This document shows, piece by piece, positions 44,454 to 53,893 of a stretch of DNA of 64,000 nt (position 1 is its first letter; every line of letters starts with the position of its first letter). Both the position numbers and the translations under genes were made by a program. This DNA comes from Xanthomonas theicola (lineage in GTDB: Bacteria > Pseudomonadota > Gammaproteobacteria > Xanthomonadales > Xanthomonadaceae): contig NZ_CP049017.1 in NCBI RefSeq assembly GCF_014236795.1, positions 2,520,001-2,584,000 on the forward strand, written 5' to 3'. The notes beneath the pieces are model-generated. The model did not search any database. It was given only the letters and a program-made list of their open reading frames with translations, and was not told where the DNA came from.

Positions 44454-46434
44454 CTACATGTTGCGCCGGTACTCGCCGCCCACCGCGTACAGGGCGTGGC
44501 TGATCTGCCCCAGGCTGTGGGTCTTCACCGCCTCCATCAGCGCGGCGAAGACGTTGCCGCGCGCGCGCGCGGCGCGTTGCAGGTCGCCGAGGCCGGCGGC
44601 GTCGCCCGCTGCGGCCGGCGGCCGGGCCGGCGCCAGCGCAATGCCGTTGCGGCGACGCTGCCAGTCCTGCACGTTGCCGATCTGCTGGTCCTTCTCGTCT
44701 TCGGTGGAGCGGATCAGCTCGACCTGCGCCGCGGTCTCGCCGGCGTGCTGCTTGGGCAGGAAGGTGTTGACCCCGACCAGCGGCAGGCTGCCGTCGTGCT
44801 TCTTGTGCTCGTAGTACAGGCTTTCCTCCTGGATCTTGCCGCGCTGGTACATGGTGTCCATCGCGCCGAGCACGCCGCCGCGTTCGCTGATCGCCTCGAA
44901 TTCCTTGTACACCGCCTCCTCCACGAGATCGGTGAGCTGCTCGACGATGAAACTGCCCTGCCACGGGTTCTCGCAGAAGTTCAGTCCCAGCTCCTTGTTG
45001 ATGATCATCTGGATCGCCACCGCGCGGCGCACGCTCTCCTCGGTCGGGGTGGTGATCGCTTCGTCGTAGGCGTTGGTATGCAGGCTGTTGCAGTTGTCGA
45101 ACAGCGCGTACAGCGCCTGCAGCGTGGTGCGGATGTCGTTGAACTGGATCTCCTGCGCATGCAGCGAGCGGCCGGAGGTCTGGATGTGATACTTCAGCAT
45201 CTGGCTGCGCTCGTTGCCGCCATAGCGCTCGCGCATCGCCCGCGCCCAGATGCGCCGCGCCACGCGCCCGATCACGGTGTACTCCGGGTCCATGCCGTTG
45301 CTGAAGAAGAAGCTGAGGTTGGGCGCGAAATCGTCGATGCGCATGCCGCGCGCCAGGTAGTACTCGACGATGGTGAAGCCGTTGCTCAGGGTGAAGGCCA
45401 ACTGGCTGATCGGGTTGGCGCCGGCCTCGGCGATGTGGTAGCCGGAGATCGATACCGAATAGAAGTTGCGCACCTTGTGCTCGACGAAGTACTGCTGGAT
45501 GTCGCCCATCATGCGCAGCGCGAATTCGGTGCTGAAGATGCAGGTGTTCTGCGCCTGGTCCTCCTTGAGGATGTCGGCCTGCACCGTGCCGCGCACGCTG
45601 CACAGCGTGTCGCCCTTGATCCGCGCATAGGTCTGCGCATCCAGCAACTGGTCGCCGCTGACGCCGAGCAGGCCCAGGCCCAGGCCGTCGTTGGTCGACG
45701 GCAGCGCGCCACGGTAGGACGGACGTTCCCTGCCCGCGAACAGCTCTGCCAGGGTCCGTTCGGCCTGCGCCCAGCGCTGCGCATCGGCCTTGAGGTATTT
45801 CTCCACCTGCTGGTCGATGGCGGTATTCATGAACATCGCCAGGATCATCGGCGCCGGGCCGTTGATGGTCATCGACACGCTGGTGCTCGGCGCGCACAGG
45901 TCGAAGCCGGAGTACAGCTTCTTCATGTCGTCCAGGGTGGGGACATTGACCCCGGAATTGCCGATCTTGCCGTAGATGTCCGGGCGCGGCGCCGGGTCCT
46001 CGCCGTACAGGGTGACGCTGTCGAAGGCAGTGGACAGGCGCGCGGCCGGCTGGCCCACGCTCAGATAATGGAAGCGTCGGTTGGTGCGCTCCGGCGTGCC
46101 TTCGCCGGCAAACATGCGGATCGGATCCTCGCCGGCACGGCGGTAGGGATAGACGCCGCCGGTGTACGGATAGCTGCCGGGCAGGTTTTCCTTGCCGAGG
46201 AAGGTCAGCAGCTCGCCCCAGCCCTTGTAGCGCGGCGCAGCGATCTTCGGGATCGGCTGGTGGCTCAGCGACTGGCGGTAGTTCTCCACGCCGATCGCCT
46301 TGCCGCGGACTTCGTACTCGGTGACCGCGTCGGTGATCGACTTGAGCCGCTGCGGCCACGCGCGCAGCGACTTCAGCGACGCGCTGGACAGCGCCTGCAG
46401 CGCATCGTTGTAGCGTTGGCGCAACAGCAGCAAG
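44454..46434 (-). pseudogene. icmF: icmF, C-terminal mutase part (interrupted by IS5)
   Basis: This is the large adenosylcobalamin-mutase domain of a fused isobutyryl-CoA mutase: [60 protein letters not shown] and [20 protein letters not shown]. It would interconvert isobutyryl- and n-butyryl-CoA with the N-terminal part. It has no start of its own; IS5 copy C splits the gene between codons for ...DATL and LLLRQRY. Removing the IS plus one CAAG restores the frame exactly, so the host gene was whole until a recent insertion. Confidence 0.9.
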
Positions 46435-47596
46435 GGATAGTCTGATCAACGCGGTCGGAGGATGAGGCAAGCCATATCGACCACGCCCACGGCGCTCAGA
46501 CCCTCGGTTTTTCGCCGTTTCCGGCGCATTTCCGGGGTATTTCCCGGATTACAGGCACACCCTCCCCACGACAGGCAGCAACTGCTTTCGCTTCAGCCAC
46601 AGGTTCGACAGCGCAAACAGCGTCAGCACTTGCGCCGTGTTCTTCGCCAGGCCGCGATAGCGCACCTTGACGTAGCCAAACTGGCGCTTGATCACCCGGA
46701 ACGGATGCTCCACCTTCGCCCTCAGGCTGGCCTTGGCGTGCTCCCAGCGCTGTGCCCACTTCAATTCGCGCTTGCTCTTGATCTGCTTCAGCTTCGAGGG
46801 CTTCTCCGCGATCAGATAGCGCAGCTTGCGCTTGCTCGCCATCTCCTCGCGCTTGGCCAGCCCGGTGTAGCCGCTGTCGCCGCATACCGTGTCTTCCTTG
46901 CCGTGCAGCAGCTTGTGCGCCTGGGTGATATCTGCGGCGTTGGCCGCCGTGCATTCCAAGTGGTGCACCAGCCCGGACTCATCGTCCACGCCGATGTGCG
47001 CTTTCATCCCGAAGTAGTACTGATTGCCCTTCTTGGTCTGGTGCATTTCCGGGTCGCGCTCGCCGTTCTTGTTCTTGGTCGAGCTGGGCGCGGCAATGAT
47101 CGTGGCGTCCACGATGGTGCCGCCGCGCAGGCTCTGGCCCTTGCGCGATAGGTGCGCGTTGACCCGGTTGAACAGCGTGCGCGCCAGATCGTGCGTCTCC
47201 AGCAACCGGCGGAAGTTGAGGATCGTGGTCTCGTCCGGCACCTCATCCAACCCGCCGATCCTGGCGAAACGGCGCATCGACGCCGTGTCGTACAAGGCTT
47301 CTTCCGCGCCCGGGTCGCTCAGTGCGTACCACTGCTGCAGAAAGTGGATGCGCAGCATTGTCTCCAGCGGGTACGGCTGACGGCCCGGATGGCCCGACTT
47401 CGGATAGTGCGGCGCGATCAGCGCCAGCAGGTCTTTCCACGGCACCACCTGATCCATCTCGGCCAGCAACCTTTCGCGCCGCGTCTGCTTGCGCTTGCCG
47501 TTGTACTCCGCGTCGCCGAAAGACAATTGCATCGTCGTTGTCCTGTTGGGCTTTGTACGATTGTCGCAGGATCAGAGGGAGTTGTTCAGACCATCC
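46435..47596 (-). mobile_element. IS5-family insertion sequence, copy C
   Basis: This 1,162-bp element is the same as copies A and B. Its target duplication is CAAG (46431-46434 and 47597-47600), different from the CTAA at the other two copies. It sits inside icmF in the same transcriptional direction. Confidence 0.95.
46549..47532 (-). CDS. IS5-family transposase, copy C
   Basis: This 327-aa DDE transposase is identical to copies A and B with no interruption, and is expected to be functional. Its promoter at the IS left end also lies within the icmF reading frame. Confidence 0.95.
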   Translation of the reverse strand: MQLSFGDAEYNGKRKQTRRERLLAEMDQVVPWKDLLALIAPHYPKSGHPGRQPYPLETMLRIHFLQQWYALSDPGAEEALYDTASMRRFARIGGLDEVPDETTILNFRRLLETHDLARTLFNRVNAHLSRKGQSLRGGTIVDATIIAAPSSTKNKNGERDPEMHQTKKGNQYYFGMKAHIGVDDESGLVHHLECTAANAADITQAHKLLHGKEDTVCGDSGYTGLAKREEMASKRKLRYLIAEKPSKLKQIKSKRELKWAQRWEHAKASLRAKVEHPFRVIKRQFGYVKVRYRGLAKNTAQVLTLFALSNLWLKRKQLLPVVGRVCL

Positions 47597-49243
47597 CAAG
47601 GTCGCATCGGCCGCGGCGGCGCCCGGCGCGACGGCGGAGCGCACGGCCGGCTGCAGCAGCTCGTCCGCCGCATACAGTTCCAGTTGCCTCGGCAACGGCG
47701 GATCGTCCAGCTCGCGCAGCGATCGCCACAACGATTGCGCGCGGTCGGCCGCCTCGGCCTGGCGCTCGATGCCGGCATTGAGCGCACGGCCCTGCTCGGC
47801 GATCTCGGCCAGGTAGCGCACGCGGGCGCCGGGGATCAGCACCGCGGCGCGCGGCTCCTTGAGCACGGTGTCCAGGTGTGGCCGGAAGTCGCAGCGCAGC
47901 GTGCCGGGGTCGGCGGCGGCCGCGGGATGCGTTGCCTCCAGTCCCAGCTTGTCGCGCAGCAACCGGCACAGGTTGACGAACATCCAGCTGACGCCGGGAT
48001 CGTTGAACTGGCTGGCGATGGCCGGATACACCGGCACCGCCTCGTCCTCCAGTTGGAATGCCGCGCGGTTGCGCCGCCACTGCTTGCGCACGTCGCGCAG
48101 CGCGTCCTCGGCACCGCGCCGGTCGTACTTGTTCAGCACCACCAGTTCGGCGAAGTCGAGCATGTCGATCTTCTCCAGCTGGCTGGGCGCGCCGTAGTCG
48201 CTGGTCATCACGTACACCGGCAAATCGACCAGGTCGACGATCTCCGAATCGCTCTGGCCGATGCCGGCGGTCTCCACGATCACCAGGTCGTAGCCGATGC
48301 CTTTCAGGAACGCGATGCAGTCCTTCAGCACGCGGTTGGTGGCCGCATGCTGGCGGCGCGTGGCCATCGAGCGCATGTACGCGCGCGGGCTGCGCAAGGC
48401 GTTCATGCGGATGCGGTCGCCGAGCAGCGCGCCGCCGGTGCGGCGCCGGCTCGGATCCACCGACACCACCGCGATGCGCATCTGCGGGAAGCCGGCCAGG
48501 AAACGGTTGAGCAGTTCGTCGGTGACCGAGGACTTGCCGGCGCCGCCGGTGCCGGTCAAGCCGATGACCGGCGCTGCGCGCCGCTCGCGGGACTCGGGAC
48601 CGGGAACTCGGGACTCGGAGGTGCCCGGCAGGCCGGATTGCCACTGCTTGCGCAGCAGCGCCAGCTCCGCTTCGGAGAACACGCCATCCTCGAGCGCCGA
48701 CAGCACCCTGCCGATGCCGATCTCGTCGTCGATGTGCGGCAACGGCGCACCGGCCCGCTCCGGGTCCCGAGTCCCCAGTCCCGAGTCCCGCCCAAGCGCC
48801 GCACGCGCCACCACGTCCTCGATCATTTCCAGCAGCCCCATCTTCATGCCGTCGTTGGGGTGGTAGATGCGTTCCACGCCATAGGCCTGCAGCTCGGCGA
48901 TCTCCTCCGGGCTGATGGTGCCGCCGCCGCCGCCGAACACGCGCACGTGGCCGGCACCGCGTTCGCGCAGCATGTCCACCATGTACTTGAAGTACTCGAC
49001 ATGGCCACCCTGGTAGGAAGACAGCGCGATCGCATCGGCGTCCTCCTGCAGCGCCGCGCGCACCACGTCCTCGACGCTGCGGTTGTGGCCGAGGTGGATC
49101 ACCTCCGCCCCTTGCGCCTGGATCAGCCGGCGCATGATGTTGATCGCCGCGTCGTGGCCGTCGAATAGGCTGGCGGCGGTGACGAAGCGCAGCGGACTGG
49201 CGTGCGCTTGCGGCAGTGGGACGCGGGAGGCGGGAATGCTCAT
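47597..49243 (-). pseudogene. icmF: icmF, N-terminal B12-binding and G-protein part (interrupted)
   Basis: Starts at ATG 49243 (MSIPASRVPLPQA). It carries the cobalamin-binding domain (LFDGHDAAINIMRRLIQAQG, SSYQGGHVEYFKYM, VFGGGGGTISPEE) and the MeaI-like GTPase chaperone with Walker A (TGTGGAGKSS) and NKYD. The linker between the two domains contains two GGGACTC-type heptad arrays that encode RDSGLGTRD and SESRVPGPESRE. The N-terminal half reads into the IS and would make a truncated protein without the mutase active site. Confidence 0.9.
48586..48800. repeat. Inverse GGGACTC/GAGTCCC arrays inside icmF
   Basis: GGGACTC, GGGACCGGGAACTC and GGGACTC heptads lie at 48590-48618, and GGTCCCGAGTCCCCAGTCCC with GAGTCCC at 48769-48790 in inverse orientation, 150 bp apart. 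They are in frame and coding, adding Ser/Arg/Gly/Pro-rich peptide to the linker between the B12 and GTPase domains. It is the same element type as in the two convergent intergenic regions. Confidence 0.8.
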
Positions 49244-49457
49244 CGTGGGGGCGATCGGGGAGAGGAAGGCGGTGATTCTAGGCGTCCCCCGCGGCGCAGG
49301 CAGGTTGCGCTGCAACATGCGGCGCCGGCCCGGGCCACGGCGCGGCATGCCGGCGAACCCGCCGCATGCGCCCGCTATCCGCTGCATGAGGGCGGCCGCG
49401 CGGCGCGTCGACAGCGATGCCGTGCGCCGCGTTTGCCCTTGCATCGGCGCACCGCCG

Positions 49458-49876
49458 ATGTCCCTGGAGAATCGCAGGTTCGTTCGTCGCTTGTCGCTGG
49501 CCTGCGTGCTGGGGAGCGTGCTCGCCGGCGGCATGATCGCCGCGCCCGCACAGGCGCGCCCGCGCGTGGGGCTGTCGGCGCGCACCGCACCGCCGCCGCC
49601 ACGGCTGGAACGCGCGGTGATGCGGCCGGGCGACGTGTGCACGCGCGGCGACTGGCACTGCAACGATCGCCGCCACGTCTGGGTCGGCGGCCGCTACATG
49701 GTCGCGCGCCCGGCCTACACGTCTACGTCGGCCCGCGCCGGGAACACCGCGGCCACGGCTACCGCTTCCGCGACGGCTACTGGGTGCACCGCCAGTCGAT
49801 GGCGGCGCCCGGCCGCAGCGACGCCGGGCGCGGCCACGATGCTGCGCGGCGACGTGACCGCCAGCACCCGCTTTGA
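49458..49876 (+). pseudogene. Secreted YXWGXW-like small protein, frameshifted
   Basis: The first part (MSLENRRFVRRLSLACVLGS, a signal peptide to AQARPRVG, then RGDWHCNDRRHVWVGGRYMV) is in the frame of 49458. After about 49715 the rest (GLHVYVGPRREHRGHGYRFR, then DGYWVHRQSMAAPG) is one frame over. A single-base indel explains the break. Restored, it would be a roughly 140-aa exported protein of the YXWGXW-repeat type, which coats or binds the cell surface; function unknown. Confidence 0.65.
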
Positions 49877-49909
49877 GAGAGTGCGCGCACCATCGCCACC
49901 GGGCGGCTC

Positions 49910-50041
49910 ATGAGAAAACACATGTCCAGGCATTCGCTGTCGCGTGCGACCTTGCCGCTGTCGCCGGAGTGCGCCGTCCGCGGCCCGGCCCGGACTCCCA
50001 CCCTCGGCCAGGTCCGGCGCCTGCTGCGCAAGGGGCCGTAG
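49910..50041 (+). CDS. Possible 43-aa ORF ahead of the lipase-chaperone-like gene
   Basis: This frame runs from ATG 49910 to TAG 50039-50041, two bases before the ATG of the next gene. It encodes a basic Ser/Arg/Leu-rich peptide without a domain. It is listed because of the tight spacing, not because of a known family. Confidence 0.3.
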   Translation: MRKHMSRHSLSRATLPLSPECAVRGPARTPTLGQVRRLLRKGP

Positions 50042-50043
50042 CG

Positions 50044-50595
50044 ATGCCGTCGAGAGTACCGCCCGGGACCTACGCGATCGCCATCACCGTGCTGGCGGTG
50101 GCGATCGCCAGCGTAGCCGCGTGGCGCGAACGGCCTACCGACGCGGCCTCGCGCCGCGGGCTCGGTGAAGCCATCGGCGACACTGCCAGTGCCGTGGCGG
50201 CACGCCAGCACGCCGCGCCAGCCGCAGCCAACGCGCCGACCGCAGCCGACGGCGCGCAGGCCAGCAGCGAACTCCACTTCGACCGGCAAGGCCAACTGGT
50301 GCCGGACCTGGCATTGCGACGCTACCTGGACCGCCATCTGGCGTCGCGTGACGCACAGCAGCCGGCGGCAGTGCGCCTGGACCGCGATCTCGCCGCAGCG
50401 ATGCCCGCCGCACAGGCGCAGCAGGTCCTTGCCTGGTTCGACCGCTACACCGCCTATCTGCAGGCCGAGGGCGAGCGCTCGTCGCACGCTGCCGACCCGG
50501 GACGACAGATGCAGCACTCGCGTGAGATGCGCGAACGCCTGCTCGGAGCGCAAGCGGCCGCGGCCTTCTTCGCCGACGAGGACGCCGCGCGCTGA
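50044..50595 (+). CDS. Short lipase-chaperone-like (LifO/Lif) membrane protein
   Basis: This 183-aa protein has an N-terminal membrane anchor (about residues 9-26, TYAIAITVLAVAIASVAAW), an Ala-rich linker and a helical domain. SSELHFDRQGQLVPDLALRR resembles Lif mini-domain 1, and MRERLLGAQAAAAFFADEDA the later Lif repeat. Lipase foldases are about 330 aa, so this is only half length, and no lipase gene is nearby. It may be a truncated relative or an independent small family. Start ATG 50044 follows the small ORF directly. Confidence 0.5.
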   Translation: MPSRVPPGTYAIAITVLAVAIASVAAWRERPTDAASRRGLGEAIGDTASAVAARQHAAPAAANAPTAADGAQASSELHFDRQGQLVPDLALRRYLDRHLASRDAQQPAAVRLDRDLAAAMPAAQAQQVLAWFDRYTAYLQAEGERSSHAADPGRQMQHSREMRERLLGAQAAAAFFADEDAAR

Positions 50596-50759
50596 TCGGC
50601 CACACAGACGGCGCACAGGCATTCGCGTCGCCATGCCACACCACACATGAACCGACGTTGCCGGCCGACCTGAAGCGCAGCGAACGCACCGCCATGCGTC
50701 TCGTCCGCCGAGAGCGGCGCTTCCTATACTCGCCTCGGCCTCCCCAACAGGAACAACAC

Positions 50760-52352
50760 ATGTCCTACCAGATTCTTTGCGGCAGCGAACGCACACCCCT
50801 GCCCGGCTGCGTCGACGCCGGCAAGCTCCCGGCCACGCATCGCCTGCGCGTACTGCTGGCGCTGCGCCAGCCGGAACTGGATGCGGCCGCGGCGCAGTTG
50901 CTCGACAGCGCCGCCGACGGCCTGCCGACGCCGCTGTCGCGCACCGCGTTCGCCGCGCGTTTCGCTGCCGGTGCGGACGACGTGCGCGCAATCGAAGCCT
51001 TCGCCGCGCACCATGGCCTGCACGTGGAACAAGCGCTGGCACAGGGCGGCGCGGTGATCCTGGAAGGCAGCGTGCAACAGTTCGACCGCGCGTTCCAGGT
51101 GGACCTGCGCGACTACCGCAATGACGACCTGCGCTACCGCGGGCGTACCGGCGCAGTGTCGATCCCCGCCGCCCTGCACGGCGTGGTGACCGCGGTGCTG
51201 GGCCTGGACGACCGTCCGCAGGCGCGCACGCTGCCGCGCACGCTGCCGCGCGCGCGGGCGCAGGACGCACCACCACCCGCCGCCGCCGCTCCGGTCGCCC
51301 AGTACACGCCGCCGCAGCTGGCCGAGCTGTACGGCTTTCCCGAGCACGACGGCGCCGGCCAGTGCATCGGCATCATCGCGCTGGGCGGCGGCTACGCGCG
51401 CGCGCAGCTGGCCGCCTACTTCGCCGAGCTGGGGCTGCCGCTGCCGCAGATCGTCGACGTGCTGCTGGCCGGTGCGCGCAACCAGCCCACCGGGCAGACG
51501 CACAAGGCCGACATCGAGGTGCAGATGGACCTGCAGATCGCCGGCGCCATCGCCCCAGGCGCCAAGATCGTGGTGTACTTCGCGCCCAATACCGACAACG
51601 GCTTCCTCGAAGCCATCGTCAGCGCCATCCACGATCGCGTGCATGCGCCGGACGTCATCGCGATCAGCTGGGGCTTCACCGAGACGCTGTGGACGGCGCA
51701 GTCGCGCGAGGCCTACAACCGCGCTCTGCAGGCGGCCGCACTGATGGGCATCACCGTGTGCATGGCCTCCGGCGACGACGGCGCCAGCGACGGCCAGCCC
51801 GGCCTGAACGTGTGCTTCCCCGCGTCCAGCCCGTTCGTGCTGGCCTGCGGCGGTACCCGCCTGCAGGTCGACGCGCAGGCGACACACGAGCAAGCCTGGC
51901 CCGGCACCGGCGGCGGCCAGAGCCGGGTGTTCGCCCGGCCGCGCTGGCAACAGGGCCTGGCGCTGCACGCTACGCAGGCGGCGGCGCAACCGCTGAGCAT
52001 GCGCGGCGTGCCGGACGTGGCCGCCAACGCCGATGCCGAAACCGGCTACTACGTGCATATCGATGGCCGCCCTGCGGTGATGGGGGGCACCAGCGCCGCC
52101 GCGCCGCTGTGGGCGGCGCTGCTGGCACGCATCTATGGCCTGAACGGCGGCCGCCGGGTATTCCTGCCGCCACGGCTGTACGCGGCGGCCGATGCCTGCC
52201 GCGACATCGTCGACGGCAGCAACGGCGGCTTCCGCGCCGGCCCGGGCTGGGACGCCTGCACCGGCCTGGGCGTCCCCGACGGCGCGCGCATCGCCGCCCT
52301 GCTCGGCGCCGGGCCGGGCGCGGCCACGGCGGTGGCGAAGGTTGCCGACTGA
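50760..52352 (+). CDS. S53 family (sedolisin/kumamolisin-like) serine-carboxyl peptidase
   Basis: This 530-aa peptidase has an activation prodomain (about residues 20-180) and the S53 catalytic domain. The catalytic Glu and Asp are in KADIEVQMDLQIAGAI (E...D four residues apart), the oxyanion Asp is in CMASGDDGASDG and the catalytic Ser is in MGGTSAAAPLWAAL. A calcium site near the C-terminus (CRDIVDGSNGG) is present. Unlike xanthomonalisin it has no evident signal peptide, so it is either cytoplasmic or exported another way. The ATG at 50760 is 9 bases after AACAGGAAC. Confidence 0.9.
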   Translation: MSYQILCGSERTPLPGCVDAGKLPATHRLRVLLALRQPELDAAAAQLLDSAADGLPTPLSRTAFAARFAAGADDVRAIEAFAAHHGLHVEQALAQGGAVILEGSVQQFDRAFQVDLRDYRNDDLRYRGRTGAVSIPAALHGVVTAVLGLDDRPQARTLPRTLPRARAQDAPPPAAAAPVAQYTPPQLAELYGFPEHDGAGQCIGIIALGGGYARAQLAAYFAELGLPLPQIVDVLLAGARNQPTGQTHKADIEVQMDLQIAGAIAPGAKIVVYFAPNTDNGFLEAIVSAIHDRVHAPDVIAISWGFTETLWTAQSREAYNRALQAAALMGITVCMASGDDGASDGQPGLNVCFPASSPFVLACGGTRLQVDAQATHEQAWPGTGGGQSRVFARPRWQQGLALHATQAAAQPLSMRGVPDVAANADAETGYYVHIDGRPAVMGGTSAAAPLWAALLARIYGLNGGRRVFLPPRLYAAADACRDIVDGSNGGFRAGPGWDACTGLGVPDGARIAALLGAGPGAATAVAKVAD

Positions 52353-52490
52353 GCCAGCGTCGCCTCCGGCGCCTCGCGCGGCGCCCGGCCAGTGTCGCAG
52401 ATAGTGCCGAGATGCTTGTGCCGCAGGGGCGGGCACCGGTGCCGCAAGCGCTGCCCGGTTGGCGGGCAGTTGCTTTAAAATGCGGGTATC

Positions 52491-52529
52491 GCGACGATCG
52501 GGACCCGTTCCGGAACCGTCGCGTTTTTC
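52491..52529 (+). terminator. Intrinsic-terminator-like hairpin before the dehydrogenase gene
   Basis: GCGACG (52491-52496) pairs with CGTCGC (52517-52522), with an inner GTTCCGGAAC palindrome, and is followed by GTTTTTCGTTTTG. It can end transcripts of the S53 peptidase gene 140 bp upstream. It also lies in the leader of the dehydrogenase gene if that gene starts transcription at the TTGCTTTAAAATGC upstream, so attenuation is possible. Confidence 0.6.
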
Positions 52530-52600
52530 GTTTTGCGCACCTCACTAGGACGTTCCTGGAACCAAGGTGTCCCCACACCTGCAACGCCAACGGAGCCCCC

Positions 52601-53701
52601 ATGCTTTTCGAAACGCTAGCCGCCACCGGCCACGAACAGGTCGTCTTCTGCCACAACCGCGACGTGGGCCTGCAGGCAATCATCGCCATCCACAACACCG
52701 TGCTCGGTCCCGCGCTGGGCGGCGTGCGCATGCGCCCCTATGCCGACAGCGAGGCCGCGCTGCACGACGCGCTGCGGCTGAGCCGCACGATGACCTACAA
52801 GAACGCGCTGGCCGGGCTGAACATCGGCGGCGGCAAGGCGGTGATCATCGGCGACCCGAAGGCCGACAAGTCCGAAGCGCTGTTCCGCGCGTTCGGCCGC
52901 TACGTGGATTCGCTGGGTGGGCGCTACATCACCGCCGAGGACGTGGGCACCGACGTCAACGACATGGAACAGATCTATCTGGAGACCGAATACGTCACCG
53001 GCGTGCACCAGGCGCACGGCGGCTCCGGCGATCCGGCGCCGTTCACCGCCTATGGCGCGTTGCAGGCGTTGATGGCCTCGCTGCAGCGCAAGCTAGGCCA
53101 CGAGGAGATCGGCAAGGCCAGCATCGCCGTGCAGGGCCTGGGCCACATCGGCATGGAACTGGTGAAGCTGCTGAAGGAGCGCGGCGCCAAGCTGTACGTC
53201 ACCGACCTGGACCCGGCGCTGGTCGAGCGCGCGGTCGCCGAGTACGGCGCCGAGGCGGTCGAGCCGGACGAGATCTACGACGTGGACGCCGACGTGCTGG
53301 CGCCATGCGCGCTGGAGAGCGCGATCGACGAGGCCATGTTGCCGCGGCTGCGGGCGAAGATCATCTGCGGCACCGCCAACAACCAGCTGGCCAGCGCCGT
53401 GGTCGGCGAGGAACTGCATCGCCGCGGCATCCTCTACGCACCGGACTACGCGGTCAACGCCGGCGGGGTGATGAACGTGTCGCTGGAGATCGACGGCTAC
53501 AACCGCGAACGCGCGATGCGTTTGATCCGCAGCCTGTACCACAACCTCGGCAAGATCTTCGACCTGTCCGAGCGCGAGAACATCCCGCCGCAGCAGTCCG
53601 CCGACCGCATCGCCGAAGCGCGCATGCACGCGATCGGCAAGCTCAAGCTGCCGCTGGGCCGCACCGCCCCGCGCTCGATGGGACACCTGCGCGGCGAATA
53701 G
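52601..53701 (+). CDS. ldh: Leu/Phe/Val dehydrogenase family
   Basis: This 366-aa enzyme of the leucine/phenylalanine/valine dehydrogenase branch of the Glu/Leu/Phe/Val family would deaminate a branched-chain or aromatic amino acid to its 2-oxo acid with NAD+. It has the substrate-binding GPALGGVRMRPYADSEAALH, then KNALAGLNIGGGKAVIIGDP with the catalytic Lys, and the dinucleotide-binding VQGLGHIGMELVKLLKERGA. The C-terminal NAGGVMNVSLEIDGYNRERA is diagnostic. The ATG at 52601 matches the family N-terminus. Exact substrate not resolved. Confidence 0.92.
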   Translation: MLFETLAATGHEQVVFCHNRDVGLQAIIAIHNTVLGPALGGVRMRPYADSEAALHDALRLSRTMTYKNALAGLNIGGGKAVIIGDPKADKSEALFRAFGRYVDSLGGRYITAEDVGTDVNDMEQIYLETEYVTGVHQAHGGSGDPAPFTAYGALQALMASLQRKLGHEEIGKASIAVQGLGHIGMELVKLLKERGAKLYVTDLDPALVERAVAEYGAEAVEPDEIYDVDADVLAPCALESAIDEAMLPRLRAKIICGTANNQLASAVVGEELHRRGILYAPDYAVNAGGVMNVSLEIDGYNRERAMRLIRSLYHNLGKIFDLSERENIPPQQSADRIAEARMHAIGKLKLPLGRTAPRSMGHLRGE

Positions 53702-53765
53702 GCCACGTCGCCCCCACGAACCCCGCCGCGACGAAGACCAGCGACTGCCGGCCCCGGCCGGCGTC

Positions 53766-53840
53766 GGAACTCAAGCCCCTCCTGCAGCGCACCACCAGAC
53801 ACCCAAGCCATTGCAGGAGCGGCTTCAGCCGCGACAGCGA
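53766..53840. repeat. REP-type palindromic pair (GGAGCGGCTTCAGCCGC)
   Basis: AAGCCCCTCCTGCA (53773-53786) and TGCAGGAGCGGCTT (53812-53825) form an inverted pair with one mismatch. The right half continues into GGAGCGGCTTCAGCCGCGAC, the extragenic repeat common in xanthomonads. It lies between the dehydrogenase gene and a broken HD-domain gene; it may stop transcripts or be a RAYT-mobilised REP element. Confidence 0.8.
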
Positions 53841-53893
53841 GGCCCCCCGCTCTAGCATCACCCACACCCGCAATCCGCGAAAGCGCAAACCCG

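Noticed and set aside
43962..46445. 827-aa plus-strand ORF across icmF
   Set aside because: Shadow of the mutase gene; composition and lack of motifs argue against it.
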